Source: Komagataeibacter nataicola
GTDB lineage: Bacteria > Pseudomonadota > Alphaproteobacteria > Acetobacterales > Acetobacteraceae
Assembly: GCF_003207795.1 (NCBI RefSeq)
Contig: NZ_NIRT01000031.1
Span: 1-33,353, forward strand
Reading direction: 5' to 3'
Length of the DNA stretch: 33,353 nt
Positions 8,737 to 17,888 of the stretch are shown here, in pieces. Position 1 is the stretch's first letter, and the number at the start of each line of letters is the position of its first letter. The notes below the pieces were generated by a model. The model searched no databases, was not told the origin of the DNA, and worked only from the letters and a program-made list of their open reading frames with translations. A program made the position numbers and the translations under genes.

Positions 8737-9465
8737 ATGTTAAATAGCACTATGATTGATAATAACAATAATAGGCCAAACGCTCCGATTATTGCGTTTA
8801 TAGGATGTGACGGGGCAGGAAAGTCCAGGCTTTCCGTGGAAACAGCCCAGCTCCTGAACACGAAGCGTAAAACGGTTCATGTATATCTTGGGCTGGGGTC
8901 TGGCGACCTGGGCCGGCGCATTGAAAAAATACCATTCATCGGGCCATATATTGCGCGTGTTTCATCACGTAAGGCCAAGAAAACCCGTACGCCGGGAACC
9001 AATATCCCCGGATTGCTGACTGCCCTTGTTGTGTTTCTGTTCTCTTGCAAGAGGTACTGGGCATTCAAGCGCCTTCTCAAGGCACATCACGACAATATTC
9101 AGATTGTTACGGATCGTTATCCGCAGGCAGAATTGGCCGGATGCTGTGATGGTCCAGGTTTATCTGCCGGGTATACGAACAACCCGGTTATTGCATGGCT
9201 GGTTGATGTCGAAAAGCGCCTCTACCAGAAAATGGCCGACGTGCATCCGACTGTTGTGATCTTTCTGGACGTAGATTTACAGACTGCGATCAGCCGAAAG
9301 CCAGATCACAATATGAATCTTCTTGCGACAAAAATTGAAAAAACACGCTTGCTGCGTTTTGGTGGTGCCCCAATGGTAAAAATTGATGCATGCCAGAGCT
9401 ATGATAACGTTAAAAAGCAGGCATTTTCTGTAATAGAAAAATATACAAACGAAAAAGTAAGTTAA
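8737..9465 (+). CDS. dTMP-kinase-like P-loop protein (copy A)
   Basis: About 242 residues from the ATG used here; other in-frame starts (TTG 8704, ATG 8725, ATG 8752) are possible and none has a strong ribosome-binding site. It has the Walker A loop GCDGAGKS (23-30), the DRYPQ motif (126-130) that replaces the DR(Y/F) of thymidylate kinases, CDGP just after, and a late LDVDLQTAISRKPDH strand-turn like the dTMP-kinase lid and base region. It is longer than housekeeping Tmk (about 210 residues), with an extra basic/hydrophobic insert (about 60-110). It is a clear paralogue of the minus-strand gene at 10755-11519. Its substrate is probably not simply dTMP; a role in surface-glycan or lipid precursor phosphorylation is a guess from position. 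Confidence 0.75.
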   Translation: MLNSTMIDNNNNRPNAPIIAFIGCDGAGKSRLSVETAQLLNTKRKTVHVYLGLGSGDLGRRIEKIPFIGPYIARVSSRKAKKTRTPGTNIPGLLTALVVFLFSCKRYWAFKRLLKAHHDNIQIVTDRYPQAELAGCCDGPGLSAGYTNNPVIAWLVDVEKRLYQKMADVHPTVVIFLDVDLQTAISRKPDHNMNLLATKIEKTRLLRFGGAPMVKIDACQSYDNVKKQAFSVIEKYTNEKVS

Positions 9466-9539
9466 AATTACTTATTTTATTAGAGTCTGGCTGTAAGTTA
9501 CAGGAAATAAGTCAGAACTCAGGTTAGAATATTAGCTTG
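9466..9539. other. Short intergenic stretch
   Basis: AT-rich spacer after kinase copy A; no terminator stem or gene is seen. Confidence 0.3.
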
Positions 9540-9767
9540 TTATGCAATGGTTTGCGCGCGTTTTTTGGATGAAACCTGTAATAGGACAGAATGTCGTAGC
9601 CACCGGCTGGATGTGCTGCGGTCTATCCAGACGGATTGTGCTCGCGTTTCAGGCGCGCCATCCGTTACGTCTCTTTTGCCCTCACATTGAAACCACCAGA
9701 TTACCGTAGGAATTCCAATGCCGAACTGTTTGGTTACTTGCGCGGACTGAGCCGCCCGCTGCGCCAT
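9540..9767 (-). pseudogene. Possible transposase N-terminal remnant with helix-turn-helix
   Basis: The 75-codon reverse frame contains AAQSAQVTKQFGIGIPTVIW, which reads like the helix-turn-helix of an insertion-sequence transposase, and further on IDRSTSSRWL, recalling IS66-type IDRSTLADWV. It ends early and has no partner frame or terminal repeats, so at most it is a fragment. The GC-richer composition contrasts with the AT-rich genes on both sides. This is a weak call. Confidence 0.25.
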
Positions 9768-9829
9768 GCGCAGTGGATGTGCTCCGCAAGGGGGCTTGGG
9801 GCCGTAAGGAGCAGGCAGGTACGGTCCTA

Positions 9830-10654
9830 TTAATCACCATAAAATTTAATAAGTTCTTCCAGCAGTTCTTTGACTCTGGCTGGAATAATGATTTTATCCT
9901 TGTGATAATTTAATTTACCTGAGAATGCCTGTTCAACGAGAACATCATGCTCCTCGCCCATTAGCCCATTTATGGCACTCAGAAACCGGGACATCTTATA
10001 GTAATCTTCACACGGATATAGAGTTCGAAGCGTATCAAAAAATGAGACATGACGACTGATAATCTTGCGGACACTATGAAACTGCGCAGGCGTTACTGAA
10101 TCTGTATTTAAATACTTTGGTATTTTCTGGATATCTTTTTTCAAGTTATCATAGAAATTGTCAATATATGGTGCTGCATCGAGTACACTTTTGCGCCTCA
10201 GTTTTTCAAATGGTGCACTGAAAAATACTTTAAGCAGGATACCCAGGTACAAGGTTTTTTTGGGCAGGCCATTACGAAAAGCGTCCTGCACTTCGCCCAT
10301 TAATGTTGAAGTGACTTCGTATAGGAATGGCCGCTTATGGCGATAAGTATAAAGTATAAAGGCAAAGCCCATGTGCTTATATTTTGCGCGAATATATTTA
10401 TAATCCAGTCTTTCACTGGGTAAGAGATCTCTGTGTTTTATAATATTTTTTATTAATGATTGTGCCTGTGAATAAGAAATGCCCTCCACCCATAACTGAC
10501 GGCAAAGATGAAAGCATTCGGTGATCTGAACTGCCGAGAAGCCTGTTGGCCGTGCTTCCGGCAAGGCGACATGCGGGTCTACAACATCGTCGACAAGAAT
10601 TGCCTCAAAGAGGGTTTCCAGAGCCTGCGGCGGAAAATGTTTACGTACAGCCAT
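9830..10654 (-). CDS. Helical protein with CHAD-like C-terminus
   Basis: About 274 residues from the ATG at 10654; the frame runs back to a TTG at 10696 without a better start. The protein is predicted all-helical and rich in Lys/Arg. The C-terminal third contains FHSVRKIISRHVSFFDTLRT and later INGLMGEEHDVLV. That pattern (H-x-x-R-K-x-x-x-R, then Gly-x-x-HD before a helix) resembles the second half of CHAD domains, basic helical bundles that bind polyphosphate. The first half matches much less well, so the domain call is tentative. It sits between two paralogous dTMP-kinase-like genes, on the same strand as copy B with a 100-base gap, and is AT-rich like them. Function unknown. Confidence 0.6.
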   Translation of the reverse strand: MAVRKHFPPQALETLFEAILVDDVVDPHVALPEARPTGFSAVQITECFHLCRQLWVEGISYSQAQSLIKNIIKHRDLLPSERLDYKYIRAKYKHMGFAFILYTYRHKRPFLYEVTSTLMGEVQDAFRNGLPKKTLYLGILLKVFFSAPFEKLRRKSVLDAAPYIDNFYDNLKKDIQKIPKYLNTDSVTPAQFHSVRKIISRHVSFFDTLRTLYPCEDYYKMSRFLSAINGLMGEEHDVLVEQAFSGKLNYHKDKIIIPARVKELLEELIKFYGD

Positions 10655-10754
10655 TATCGGGTAACCTGCAAAAAAGAAAAACGCTTCATGAGACAAGATT
10701 GTCCATTAATTGTTTTTGATGCGCTCTCCGTAAGGTAAGAAAATAGAACAGGCA

Positions 10755-11519
10755 TTAAATATGTGGGTAACCGTAAGCTTTCAACACGGCGGAAACATGC
10801 TTGCATGCGGTTGATACGACCGTTTCTATTGGCAGGGTTGCATCAAGGTCAACAATCCTGGCGCCATTAAAACTTAAACGCGGCACATCCTGTACTTTCT
10901 GTTTGAGTGATTCTGGCCGATGATCTGGTTTTCGCGCGAGGGCGGTCTCCAGGTCAACGTTCAGACGTAGAACAAGATCAGGCCGGAACTGCGCCATCTG
11001 TGTGTAAACTTTTTGCTCACATTTCGTCAGAAATTTTACAAAAGCATTATTGGGTGTGCGGGAGACCAGATTCGGTCCATCCATTGGCCCAGGAACCACA
11101 GCCTGAGGATAACGGTCCGCGAGAATAACGTAGCCAGACTTATGCAGTTTTCGCATATGCCTGAACCGGATCAACCTGCGCATTGATAAAATAAAAATAA
11201 CAAGCGCCGTAAATACGCTTGCGCCTTTCGCATCGCGCGTTTGGGATGCCTTTTTGGCAATCCGCGTGTCGATGGAACGCCCGACACCCGGTATGCGCGC
11301 TATGGCGCGCCCCCAGCTTCCCGTCTGTTTACCTAAATGGCAGAATTTGACCGGGGCACGCTTTGCTATCCACTGATACAGCAGGCCGCCAACAGTTGTT
11401 TTGCCACTACCATCAGAGCCGACTATGGCAATAACAGGTACTTTTCTTCCAGCAACCGGTTCATAGTGAACAATTTCATCCTGATTAACTATTGTATCAG
11501 AAAAGGTCGATTGCGGCAC
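10755..11519 (-). CDS. dTMP-kinase-like P-loop protein (copy B)
   Basis: The 254-residue protein parallels copy A along its whole length: Walker A GSDGSGKT (34-41), DRYPQ (135-139), MDGPN, the hydrophobic FTALVIFILSMRRL insert, and a late LNVDLETALARKPDH segment. The start is GTG, with AGGGA about ten bases upstream. Copies A and B share the insert and DRYPQ/DGP motifs that set them apart from ordinary Tmk, so they form one subfamily in opposite orientation around the CHAD-like gene. The N-terminal 25 residues are unlike copy A. This is probably a small-molecule kinase acting on an unknown nucleotide or phospho-precursor. Confidence 0.75.
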   Translation of the reverse strand: MPQSTFSDTIVNQDEIVHYEPVAGRKVPVIAIVGSDGSGKTTVGGLLYQWIAKRAPVKFCHLGKQTGSWGRAIARIPGVGRSIDTRIAKKASQTRDAKGASVFTALVIFILSMRRLIRFRHMRKLHKSGYVILADRYPQAVVPGPMDGPNLVSRTPNNAFVKFLTKCEQKVYTQMAQFRPDLVLRLNVDLETALARKPDHRPESLKQKVQDVPRLSFNGARIVDLDATLPIETVVSTACKHVSAVLKAYGYPHI

Positions 11520-11791
11520 GTAGAAGAAATCCCTGACTTTTAAGGCACTGGAACCTAGCAGGTCAGGAGAATATCACAATCGCGAAAACCCTTGAATCCT
11601 TTTTGCAATTACCCTTGCGCCGTCTGCTCATACGGGTTGTCAGGGTGTGAGACGGCACGCGCCAGAAGAGGCCAAAAAGCCGGGCTGGTTCGTGGTGAGC
11701 CGCTGGTGCCCATGTTCATAATGTCCGCCGCGCGCCCGGGTGGAAACAGTTCCAGGCGCATCTCGACATCGCCATCCTCCGCCTTGCACGT
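11520..11791. other. Boundary stretch, no gene seen
   Basis: The sequence changes here from AT-rich (kinase gene) to GC-rich (oxidoreductase operon). Open frames on both strands are shadows or extend past stops of neighbouring genes. No terminator for the oxidoreductase operon is clear. Confidence 0.4.
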
Positions 11792-14026
11792 TCAGGCGCC
11801 TGGCGTGATGGGCAGATTGCGGTGTCGCCTGCCAGTCGCATGGAAAATGGCGTTGGCAATGGCTGCCGCCGTCCCGCACATGCCGATTTCGCCCACGCCT
11901 TTGACGCCGAGCGGGCTGACTTCATCATCGTGCTCGTTCACGAACAGCACGTCCATGTCCGGAATGTCGGCATGGGTCGGGATGTGATATTCGGCAAAGT
12001 TGTGATTCATGAAGCGGCCGACGCGCTCATCCATCAGCGACTCTTCATGCAGCGCCATGCCGGTCGCCATCACCATGGCGCCGCGTATCTGGCTTGCGGC
12101 TGTTTTCGGGTTCAGGATCCGCCCGGCGGCTACGGCATTGACCAGACGGGTCACGCGCACGGTGCCGAGTTCCGCATCCACGCGCACCTCGCAAAAAACC
12201 GCGCTGTGCGTGAAACGCGCCTTGCGCATCTGGCTGATTTTTCCCCGCAGCCCCGGTTTCGCGGTTTCTTCAGCTTCAAGCGCGTCGTAGCCCGCAAGAG
12301 ACAGGGCATCGGGAAGCGAGAGACTGACCGGCCCGTTTTCAGTCACGTCATGCAAAATGCCGCCTTCCAGCGTCACGGTGTCCTGCTTTACCCATGGCGG
12401 GGCATTTTTACTTCTGGCAAGCATGTCGATCAGTTTCCTGCGCAGGCTCAGGCAGGCCAGCCACACAGCCGCCCCGGCGGAGGCCGCCGTCCATGATCCG
12501 CCTTCCGTCGGGCATTGCGGCAGGGTGGAATCCCCCAGTTCGACATCAATCCGGTCAAGCGGCATGCCAAATGCCTCCGCTGCGGTCTGTGCAAGGATGG
12601 TATAGGTTCCGGTGCCGATATCGGAGGCCGCCGTGGCAATATGTAGCCGCCCGTCCTGTCCCAGCCGGGCGCGGGCGGAAGTGGGGGAGAACATGGCATC
12701 CCATATGCCCGTTGCCATGCCCCAGCCGATCAGTTCCCGGCCGTCACGCATGCTGCCGGGCGGCATGGAACGGCGCTGCCAGCCAAAATGCCGCGCGCCC
12801 TGGGCCATCGCCTCCCGCAGCGCCTTGCTGGTCAGGGGCATGTCATGCATGGCGTCAGTATCGGAATAGTTGTGCAGACGGAATGCCAGCGGGTCCATGG
12901 TGCAGGCATAGGCCATTTCATCAATGGCCATTTCCAGCAGGTTGACGCCGGTTGCGGCCCCGGGGGCCCGCATGTCGCTGGACGTATAGGTGTCGCGCGG
13001 CGCGACCTTGTAATCCGCCGTGGCGTTCGGGCACCTGTAATTGATCAGCCCCCAGATGACGATGTTTTCCATATTGTGCTCGAAGCGCGATGTATCGGTC
13101 ACCCCTTCAACAATCATGGACTGCAGCGTCCCGTCCCGGCTGGCGCCAAGGGCGATGTCCATGATCGCTTCGGGGCGGAAGACATGGGTGAACATCTGCG
13201 GTCGCGTCAGGGTCACGCGCACCGGGCGCTTCAGCATCTTTGCCGCCAGCGTGGCGAGGAAGACATTATACACCGCCCGCAGGCCCGAGCCGAATGCACC
13301 GCCCACGTAAGGGTTACGCACGCGCAGCCGCGCCTTTGAAAGGGCAAGGGCACCTGCCAGATAGGCCTGCACCGCCTGCGGGCCCTGTGTCTTGTCCCAG
13401 ACCGTAAACGCGCCATCATCTTCAATGATGACAGTCGTGGCGTGCATCTCCATCGGGTTGTGGTGTTCGGGCGCCAGATGATAGCGGCCCTCGACCTGCA
13501 CGGTGCTCAGGGCATAGGCCCGGGCCGCGTCGCCCCGGGGTCTGGGCGGCACGTAATTGCTGCGTGTTTTCGATGGCATGTATTTCTGGTGCAGGGAAAC
13601 TTTAAAATCCGCATTGTGCGGCCATCGCTCGTAATCGACCCTGACCAGCATGGCGGCCTCACGCGCGGCCTCGAATGTTTCGGCCAGAACAACGGCAACA
13701 GGCTGCCCGTTGAAGTGGATTTCACCGTCATGCAGTGGCCTGTACGGAGCACCGGGCACGCCAAGGCCATCCATGTAGGCTTTCTCGAACAATGCGGTAT
13801 GGGGCCGGTTGAGGTGGGTCATGATCTCGACCACACCGGGAACTTGCCGGGCCGCAGCGTCATGAACGGTGTCTATCCGCCCGCGTGCGATGGGACTGTT
13901 GACGACGACACCATACAGCATGCCCGGCGGATGGGGTTCGGCGGCGTATTTCGCCTGTCCGGTCACTTTCGCAATACCATCGATCCGCGAGACGGATTGC
14001 CCGACCGGCGTGGATATGACGTTCAT
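11792..14026 (-). CDS. Aldehyde oxidoreductase, molybdenum-binding subunit (PaoC-like)
   Basis: The 744-residue large subunit of a xanthine-oxidase-family enzyme holds the molybdopterin cytosine dinucleotide site where an aldehyde is oxidised with water. It begins with the RIDGIAKVTGQAKYAAE fold seen in all members. It has the cofactor loop VGGAFGSGLR (241-250) and, near the C-terminus, the catalytic Glu713 in GVGEIGMCG. The length matches PaoC (about 730). It is the last gene of a three-gene minus-strand operon, 12 bases after the FAD subunit. No PaoD/XdhC maturation gene follows, so sulfuration of the cofactor must come from elsewhere. The substrate is probably an aromatic or aliphatic aldehyde. 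Confidence 0.9.
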   Translation of the reverse strand: MNVISTPVGQSVSRIDGIAKVTGQAKYAAEPHPPGMLYGVVVNSPIARGRIDTVHDAAARQVPGVVEIMTHLNRPHTALFEKAYMDGLGVPGAPYRPLHDGEIHFNGQPVAVVLAETFEAAREAAMLVRVDYERWPHNADFKVSLHQKYMPSKTRSNYVPPRPRGDAARAYALSTVQVEGRYHLAPEHHNPMEMHATTVIIEDDGAFTVWDKTQGPQAVQAYLAGALALSKARLRVRNPYVGGAFGSGLRAVYNVFLATLAAKMLKRPVRVTLTRPQMFTHVFRPEAIMDIALGASRDGTLQSMIVEGVTDTSRFEHNMENIVIWGLINYRCPNATADYKVAPRDTYTSSDMRAPGAATGVNLLEMAIDEMAYACTMDPLAFRLHNYSDTDAMHDMPLTSKALREAMAQGARHFGWQRRSMPPGSMRDGRELIGWGMATGIWDAMFSPTSARARLGQDGRLHIATAASDIGTGTYTILAQTAAEAFGMPLDRIDVELGDSTLPQCPTEGGSWTAASAGAAVWLACLSLRRKLIDMLARSKNAPPWVKQDTVTLEGGILHDVTENGPVSLSLPDALSLAGYDALEAEETAKPGLRGKISQMRKARFTHSAVFCEVRVDAELGTVRVTRLVNAVAAGRILNPKTAASQIRGAMVMATGMALHEESLMDERVGRFMNHNFAEYHIPTHADIPDMDVLFVNEHDDEVSPLGVKGVGEIGMCGTAAAIANAIFHATGRRHRNLPITPGA

Positions 14027-14038
14027 GGCGACTGTCCT

Positions 14039-15042
14039 TCAGCGAATGGTCTTGTCTGTCTGCGATTGCGGCGTGCCGGATACCGCCTGCCACAACGCGC
14101 GTTCGATCACGCGCGGCGCCAGCCGGATCTTGGCGGCGTTGTCACGGTCCGCCGTGGCCCCGTGCAGCAACCGCCCGGCAACATCGCGGAAAAGCGAATG
14201 CGAAGGCGGCCTGTCATCAAGCAGCGCCTCGGCCTCCGGCACGCACCACGGTTTTGTGCCCATGCCCCCCAGCGCGATGCTGCCGCGCCCGATCCGGCCA
14301 TCCTTCATGCACAGGCCCACGGCCACCGAGACGATTGCAAACGCGAATGAAAGCCGGTCCCGGACCTTGAGATAGGTATGGTGCGGACCGAACGGTGCGG
14401 GCGGCAGGTCGATGGCGGTCACGATTTCACCCGGTTGCAGGATGTTGTCGCGCCATGGCGTCTCACCGGGCAGGCAGTGATAGTCACGCACGCCAACCGT
14501 GCGTTCACCGTCCGGGCCATGCAGGTTGACCGTGGCGTTGAGGGCGGCAAGGGCGATGCACATGTCGGAGGGGAAGGTGGCGATGCAGGCGTCACTGGTG
14601 CCCAGCACGGCCATGATCCGGTTGCGCCCGCCACGTGCGGCGCATCCCGTGCCGGGCGAACGCTTGTTGCAGGCCATGGCCGGGTCATAAAAATAATGGC
14701 AGCGCGTTCTCTGGTTCAGGTTGCCGCCATTGGTGGCCATATTGCGGATCTGCGGGCTGGCACCGGCAAGAATGGCCGAGGCGAGCAGGGGATACCGTTC
14801 GACCACAAGGGGATGGGCCGCCGTATCGGCATTGGTCACAAGCGCGCCAAGACGCAGTCCGCCATCGGGCTGGTCTTCGATATGGTGCATCGGCAGGGAC
14901 CCGATATCGATGACATGGGCCGGGCGTTCGACATCCGACTTCATGAGGTCGATCAGGTTTGTCCCGCCTGCAAGGAAGCGCGTATGTCCGGCATTGTGGC
15001 AGGCTTCATCGAAGGTGGCGGGGCGGGAATATGCAAAATGCC

Positions 15043-15046
<4 letters not shown>
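14039..15046 (-). CDS. Aldehyde oxidoreductase, FAD-binding subunit (PaoB-like)
   Basis: The 335-residue subunit passes electrons from the iron-sulfur centres to FAD. The FAD pyrophosphate loop is FLAGGTNLIDLMK (24-36), and ATNGGNLNQRTRC is the second FAD motif. Between 116 and 135 it has the cysteine-rich insert TRCHYFYDPAMACNKRSPGTGC (Cys116, Cys126, Cys135 visible). PaoB-type subunits use this extra insert for a [4Fe-4S] cluster, and ordinary xanthine dehydrogenases lack it. The start codon overlaps the end of the 2Fe-2S gene by four bases, so translation is coupled. Confidence 0.9.
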
Positions 15047-15549
<503 letters not shown>

Positions 15550-15777
15550 GGGAAATCGCTCCGGCGGGTATCGGGTTCTGTCGGGGGTAGTACAGGGTTT
15601 AAGGCATCAGCAGGCTGCCGGTTGCGCCTTCATGCATTATAAAGGGAGGCATGAAATTTCCCCGGCATGGCGTCTGGCAGGCCGTCATCACCATAACCGG
15701 TACGTCTTTATTTTCGATGCCGGGAGAATGTGCCCATATCAGAGATTGTTTGAAAACAGATCATTGATAAAAAATAA
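15550..15777. other. Upstream region of the aldehyde oxidoreductase operon
   Basis: This presumably holds the promoter of the oxidoreductase operon. I see no strong -35/-10 pair or palindromic operator, and no gene. A dispersed repeat follows at 15778. Confidence 0.35.
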
Positions 15778-15870
15778 GAAAAGGTTTTGGGTGCCGCCTT
15801 ATTTTCAAAAAGGCGGCATCTTCTGAAGCTTTTTGGAAAAAGCTTCACCAAAAACCTTTATAATTTCAGG
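15778..15870. repeat. Dispersed two-hairpin repeat, copy A (complete)
   Basis: Outer arms GAAAAGGTTTTGGG (from 15778) and ACCAAAAACCTTTA (15847-15860) are complementary and enclose two hairpins: TGCCGCCTT/AAGGCGGCA (15792-15800 and 15810-15818) and GAAGCTTTTT/AAAAAGCTTC (15825-15834 and 15837-15846). The whole can fold as a three-way junction. The 3' edge reads TTTATAATTTCAGG. It lies between two minus-strand transcription units. The same plan occurs at 22165 and, decayed, at three other places. Confidence 0.85.
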
Positions 15871-15956
15871 ATATGGAGCCTGACGTTTCAAACAGATTTT
15901 CAGTCAGATATTGGAACGGGTGATAGTGCAAAAGCGCCGGGAGCAACCCGCGTCTG

Positions 15957-16505
15957 TCAGGGCACGCTGACAGAAACATCCAGCTCATATGATGACTGAT
16001 CTATCGTGCGGTTCTGCCGGATGACAGTGATGGCAGGATCCTGGGGCAGCAGGCAGTTCACCAGCCAGACCGTTCCGGGCCCATTACCCCGATTATGGTA
16101 GGCCAGATGGTTGTCGCCCTGCCGAAAGCGGCCCTGCATCGTCAGTTCAAGGTCAATGACCCCAGTCCCCGTTTGCAGTGCGGCAGGCGACGGAAACGTC
16201 ATGGCCCGCACAAGCAGGGGACCGGACCGCCCGTTGAGGGAAAGCGACAGGGCCTGCATGATGCGGGACACATAGGCGTGCTGCTCGCTGAGCGACAGGC
16301 TGCCATCGTCGTTGCGGTCGATCTCGTGGATGACGCCGGGCGCGACATCCACGCCGGGCGTCAGCCGCAGATGCAGCGCGATATGATCGCGCGTGAGGCT
16401 GAATGTGGTGGCCTGCAGATATTCATCCAGCCGGTGCGCCTGCGCTGCGGCGGGCAGGGCCAGCAGGGCAATGGCCGTGAAAAGAGCCTGTGCGGCCCGG
16501 CTCAT
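15957..16505 (-). CDS. Exported hypothetical protein with EF-hand-like loop
   Basis: The 182-residue protein begins with a clear signal peptide (about residues 1-23, ending LPAAAQA). The mature N-terminus HRLDEYLQATTFSLTRD and the loop DRNDDGSLSLSE (about 63-74), an EF-hand-like calcium site, resemble the N-terminal part of a family of exported proteins with the opening AH-x-LDEYLQAT. Only two cysteines or fewer are present and there is no membrane anchor. It overlaps the upstream DUF3500 gene by four bases and is therefore coupled to it. It may be a periplasmic partner of that protein; the function is not known. Confidence 0.72.
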   Translation of the reverse strand: MSRAAQALFTAIALLALPAAAQAHRLDEYLQATTFSLTRDHIALHLRLTPGVDVAPGVIHEIDRNDDGSLSLSEQHAYVSRIMQALSLSLNGRSGPLLVRAMTFPSPAALQTGTGVIDLELTMQGRFRQGDNHLAYHNRGNGPGTVWLVNCLLPQDPAITVIRQNRTIDQSSYELDVSVSVP

Positions 16506-17695
16506 GGATGGGTAAACCGGCTGCCATAACGATCAGTCGGGTCGCGGTAGACTGTATGGACATGCAGCGTCGGGTCACCGCCCACGCCTTGCGGTGAGAA
16601 CTCGATTAGCAGACGTGGCCCCTGAATGCGGTAATAGGAAGACCCGTTGCGGTCGGGTTCATGGGTGGTCGGGCCACTCCACGCAAACCATGTCTGATCC
16701 AGACCGGCCCTGATCTCCGCCAGGCGCGGGGCGGCATAGGCTTCGTTGATGATCCCGGCCCATTCGGTGATGATATCCATCAATGCCTGCTTTTGCGTGG
16801 CATTCAGCGCGTCACCCCTGATGCCTTCCGGCACGAGGGTTTCCCCGTCATGGCCCGGCCCCTGCACAAGATCCTCGACCCTGTAGGGCAGGATGGCCTG
16901 CTTGCGCTGTGTTTCATCAAGCGAATCAAGCAGCGCAAAGGCCTTGTCGCTTTCGCCCGCCAGCACGCGCACCATCTGCCCGTCGTGCTGGTACAGCGCC
17001 GGTTGCGCGCCGGTCAGGGTAGGGGTCATGACGCCGTGCGGGCCGTCAATGACAAGGTTCAGGCCCATATGATGGCCACCGAACTGCACCATCCACGCTC
17101 TGGTCTGTGAGGGTTCGCCAAAAATCGCAATGGTATAGACCGCCTCGCCCGAGGCAAATTGCGTGCCGCCATCGGCAAGGGCCTGGTCGGCACCCATGAT
17201 GTCGCGCACCTTCTGGTATCCCTTCGCACTCAGCAGGGTCTGGAGCAGGTGCAGGGCGGCGGTGCGCTGTTGCGGTGTCAGATGGCCCATCTGCACGCCG
17301 GGCCGCGGCACGTCGCTTACGGGAAAGTTTGACCATACCGACTGACCATAACGCTCACCCACGAAGCCGCCCGGCGGCCCCATGCCCGGCCCGTGTTTGG
17401 TGGGGGCCTGTGCTTCGGCATCGGTTACGGGCAGGGCGGGCTGGTCGGGCGCACTGCGGCGGAAGCGGGCCAGAGTGCCTGATTTCTGCACCACAAAAGG
17501 AAACTGCACGGACCTGCGGGCCTGCGGATCGAAGCTGTCGAGGAAAGACCGGGCCGCTTCCACGGCTTCACCCGTCTGGCTGGCGGGCGTGACAGTTTCC
17601 GTGGCAGGCGGGGCGGAGGGTGATGGCGCGCCATGTGCAGGGGCAGGCAATGCGGCCCAGAACAGGCTGCCCGCTATCCATAATCCGGTCTTCAT
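16502..17695 (-). CDS. DUF3500 domain-containing exported protein
   Basis: The 397-residue protein has a signal peptide (MKTGLWIAGSLFWAALPAPAHG) followed by a low-complexity Ala/Pro/Thr segment, then a DUF3500-type domain from about residue 45. Typical segments are FDPQARRSVQFPF, YGQSVWSNFPVSDVPRPGVQMGHL broken by short loops, VQFGGHHMGLNLVIDG, and the C-terminal LLIEFSPQGVGGDPTLHVHTVYRDPTDRYG. Conserved His residues in GGHHMG and HVHT could bind metal. The family has no established activity. It is first in a two-gene operon with the EF-hand-like protein and divergent from the efflux operon. Confidence 0.82.
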   Translation of the reverse strand: MKTGLWIAGSLFWAALPAPAHGAPSPSAPPATETVTPASQTGEAVEAARSFLDSFDPQARRSVQFPFVVQKSGTLARFRRSAPDQPALPVTDAEAQAPTKHGPGMGPPGGFVGERYGQSVWSNFPVSDVPRPGVQMGHLTPQQRTAALHLLQTLLSAKGYQKVRDIMGADQALADGGTQFASGEAVYTIAIFGEPSQTRAWMVQFGGHHMGLNLVIDGPHGVMTPTLTGAQPALYQHDGQMVRVLAGESDKAFALLDSLDETQRKQAILPYRVEDLVQGPGHDGETLVPEGIRGDALNATQKQALMDIITEWAGIINEAYAAPRLAEIRAGLDQTWFAWSGPTTHEPDRNGSSYYRIQGPRLLIEFSPQGVGGDPTLHVHTVYRDPTDRYGSRFTHP

Positions 17696-17711
17696 CCTGT
17701 CCCCTGCTCTT

Positions 17712-17750
17712 GCTCAAAAGGCTGCACCCGAAAACTTTTATCTTTTTTAT
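17712..17750 (+). repeat. Dispersed repeat, 3' fragment (copy E)
   Basis: CTCAAAAGGCTGCACCCG followed by AAAACTTTTATC matches the 3' outer arm of copies A and B. The hairpins are lost. It lies between the divergent DUF3500 and efflux genes. Confidence 0.5.
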
Positions 17751-17888
17751 CAAAGTGCCTGCCACCGGGCTGAACGACAAGGGGGTCGGACCTGAAAACC
17801 GCTGGGCCTGTCCCTTCCGCAAATCGAAGTCATTACCTGCGGGAAATGGGGGTTGCCCGCCACCTGCGTCTGGGGATCATGTGGCGAC

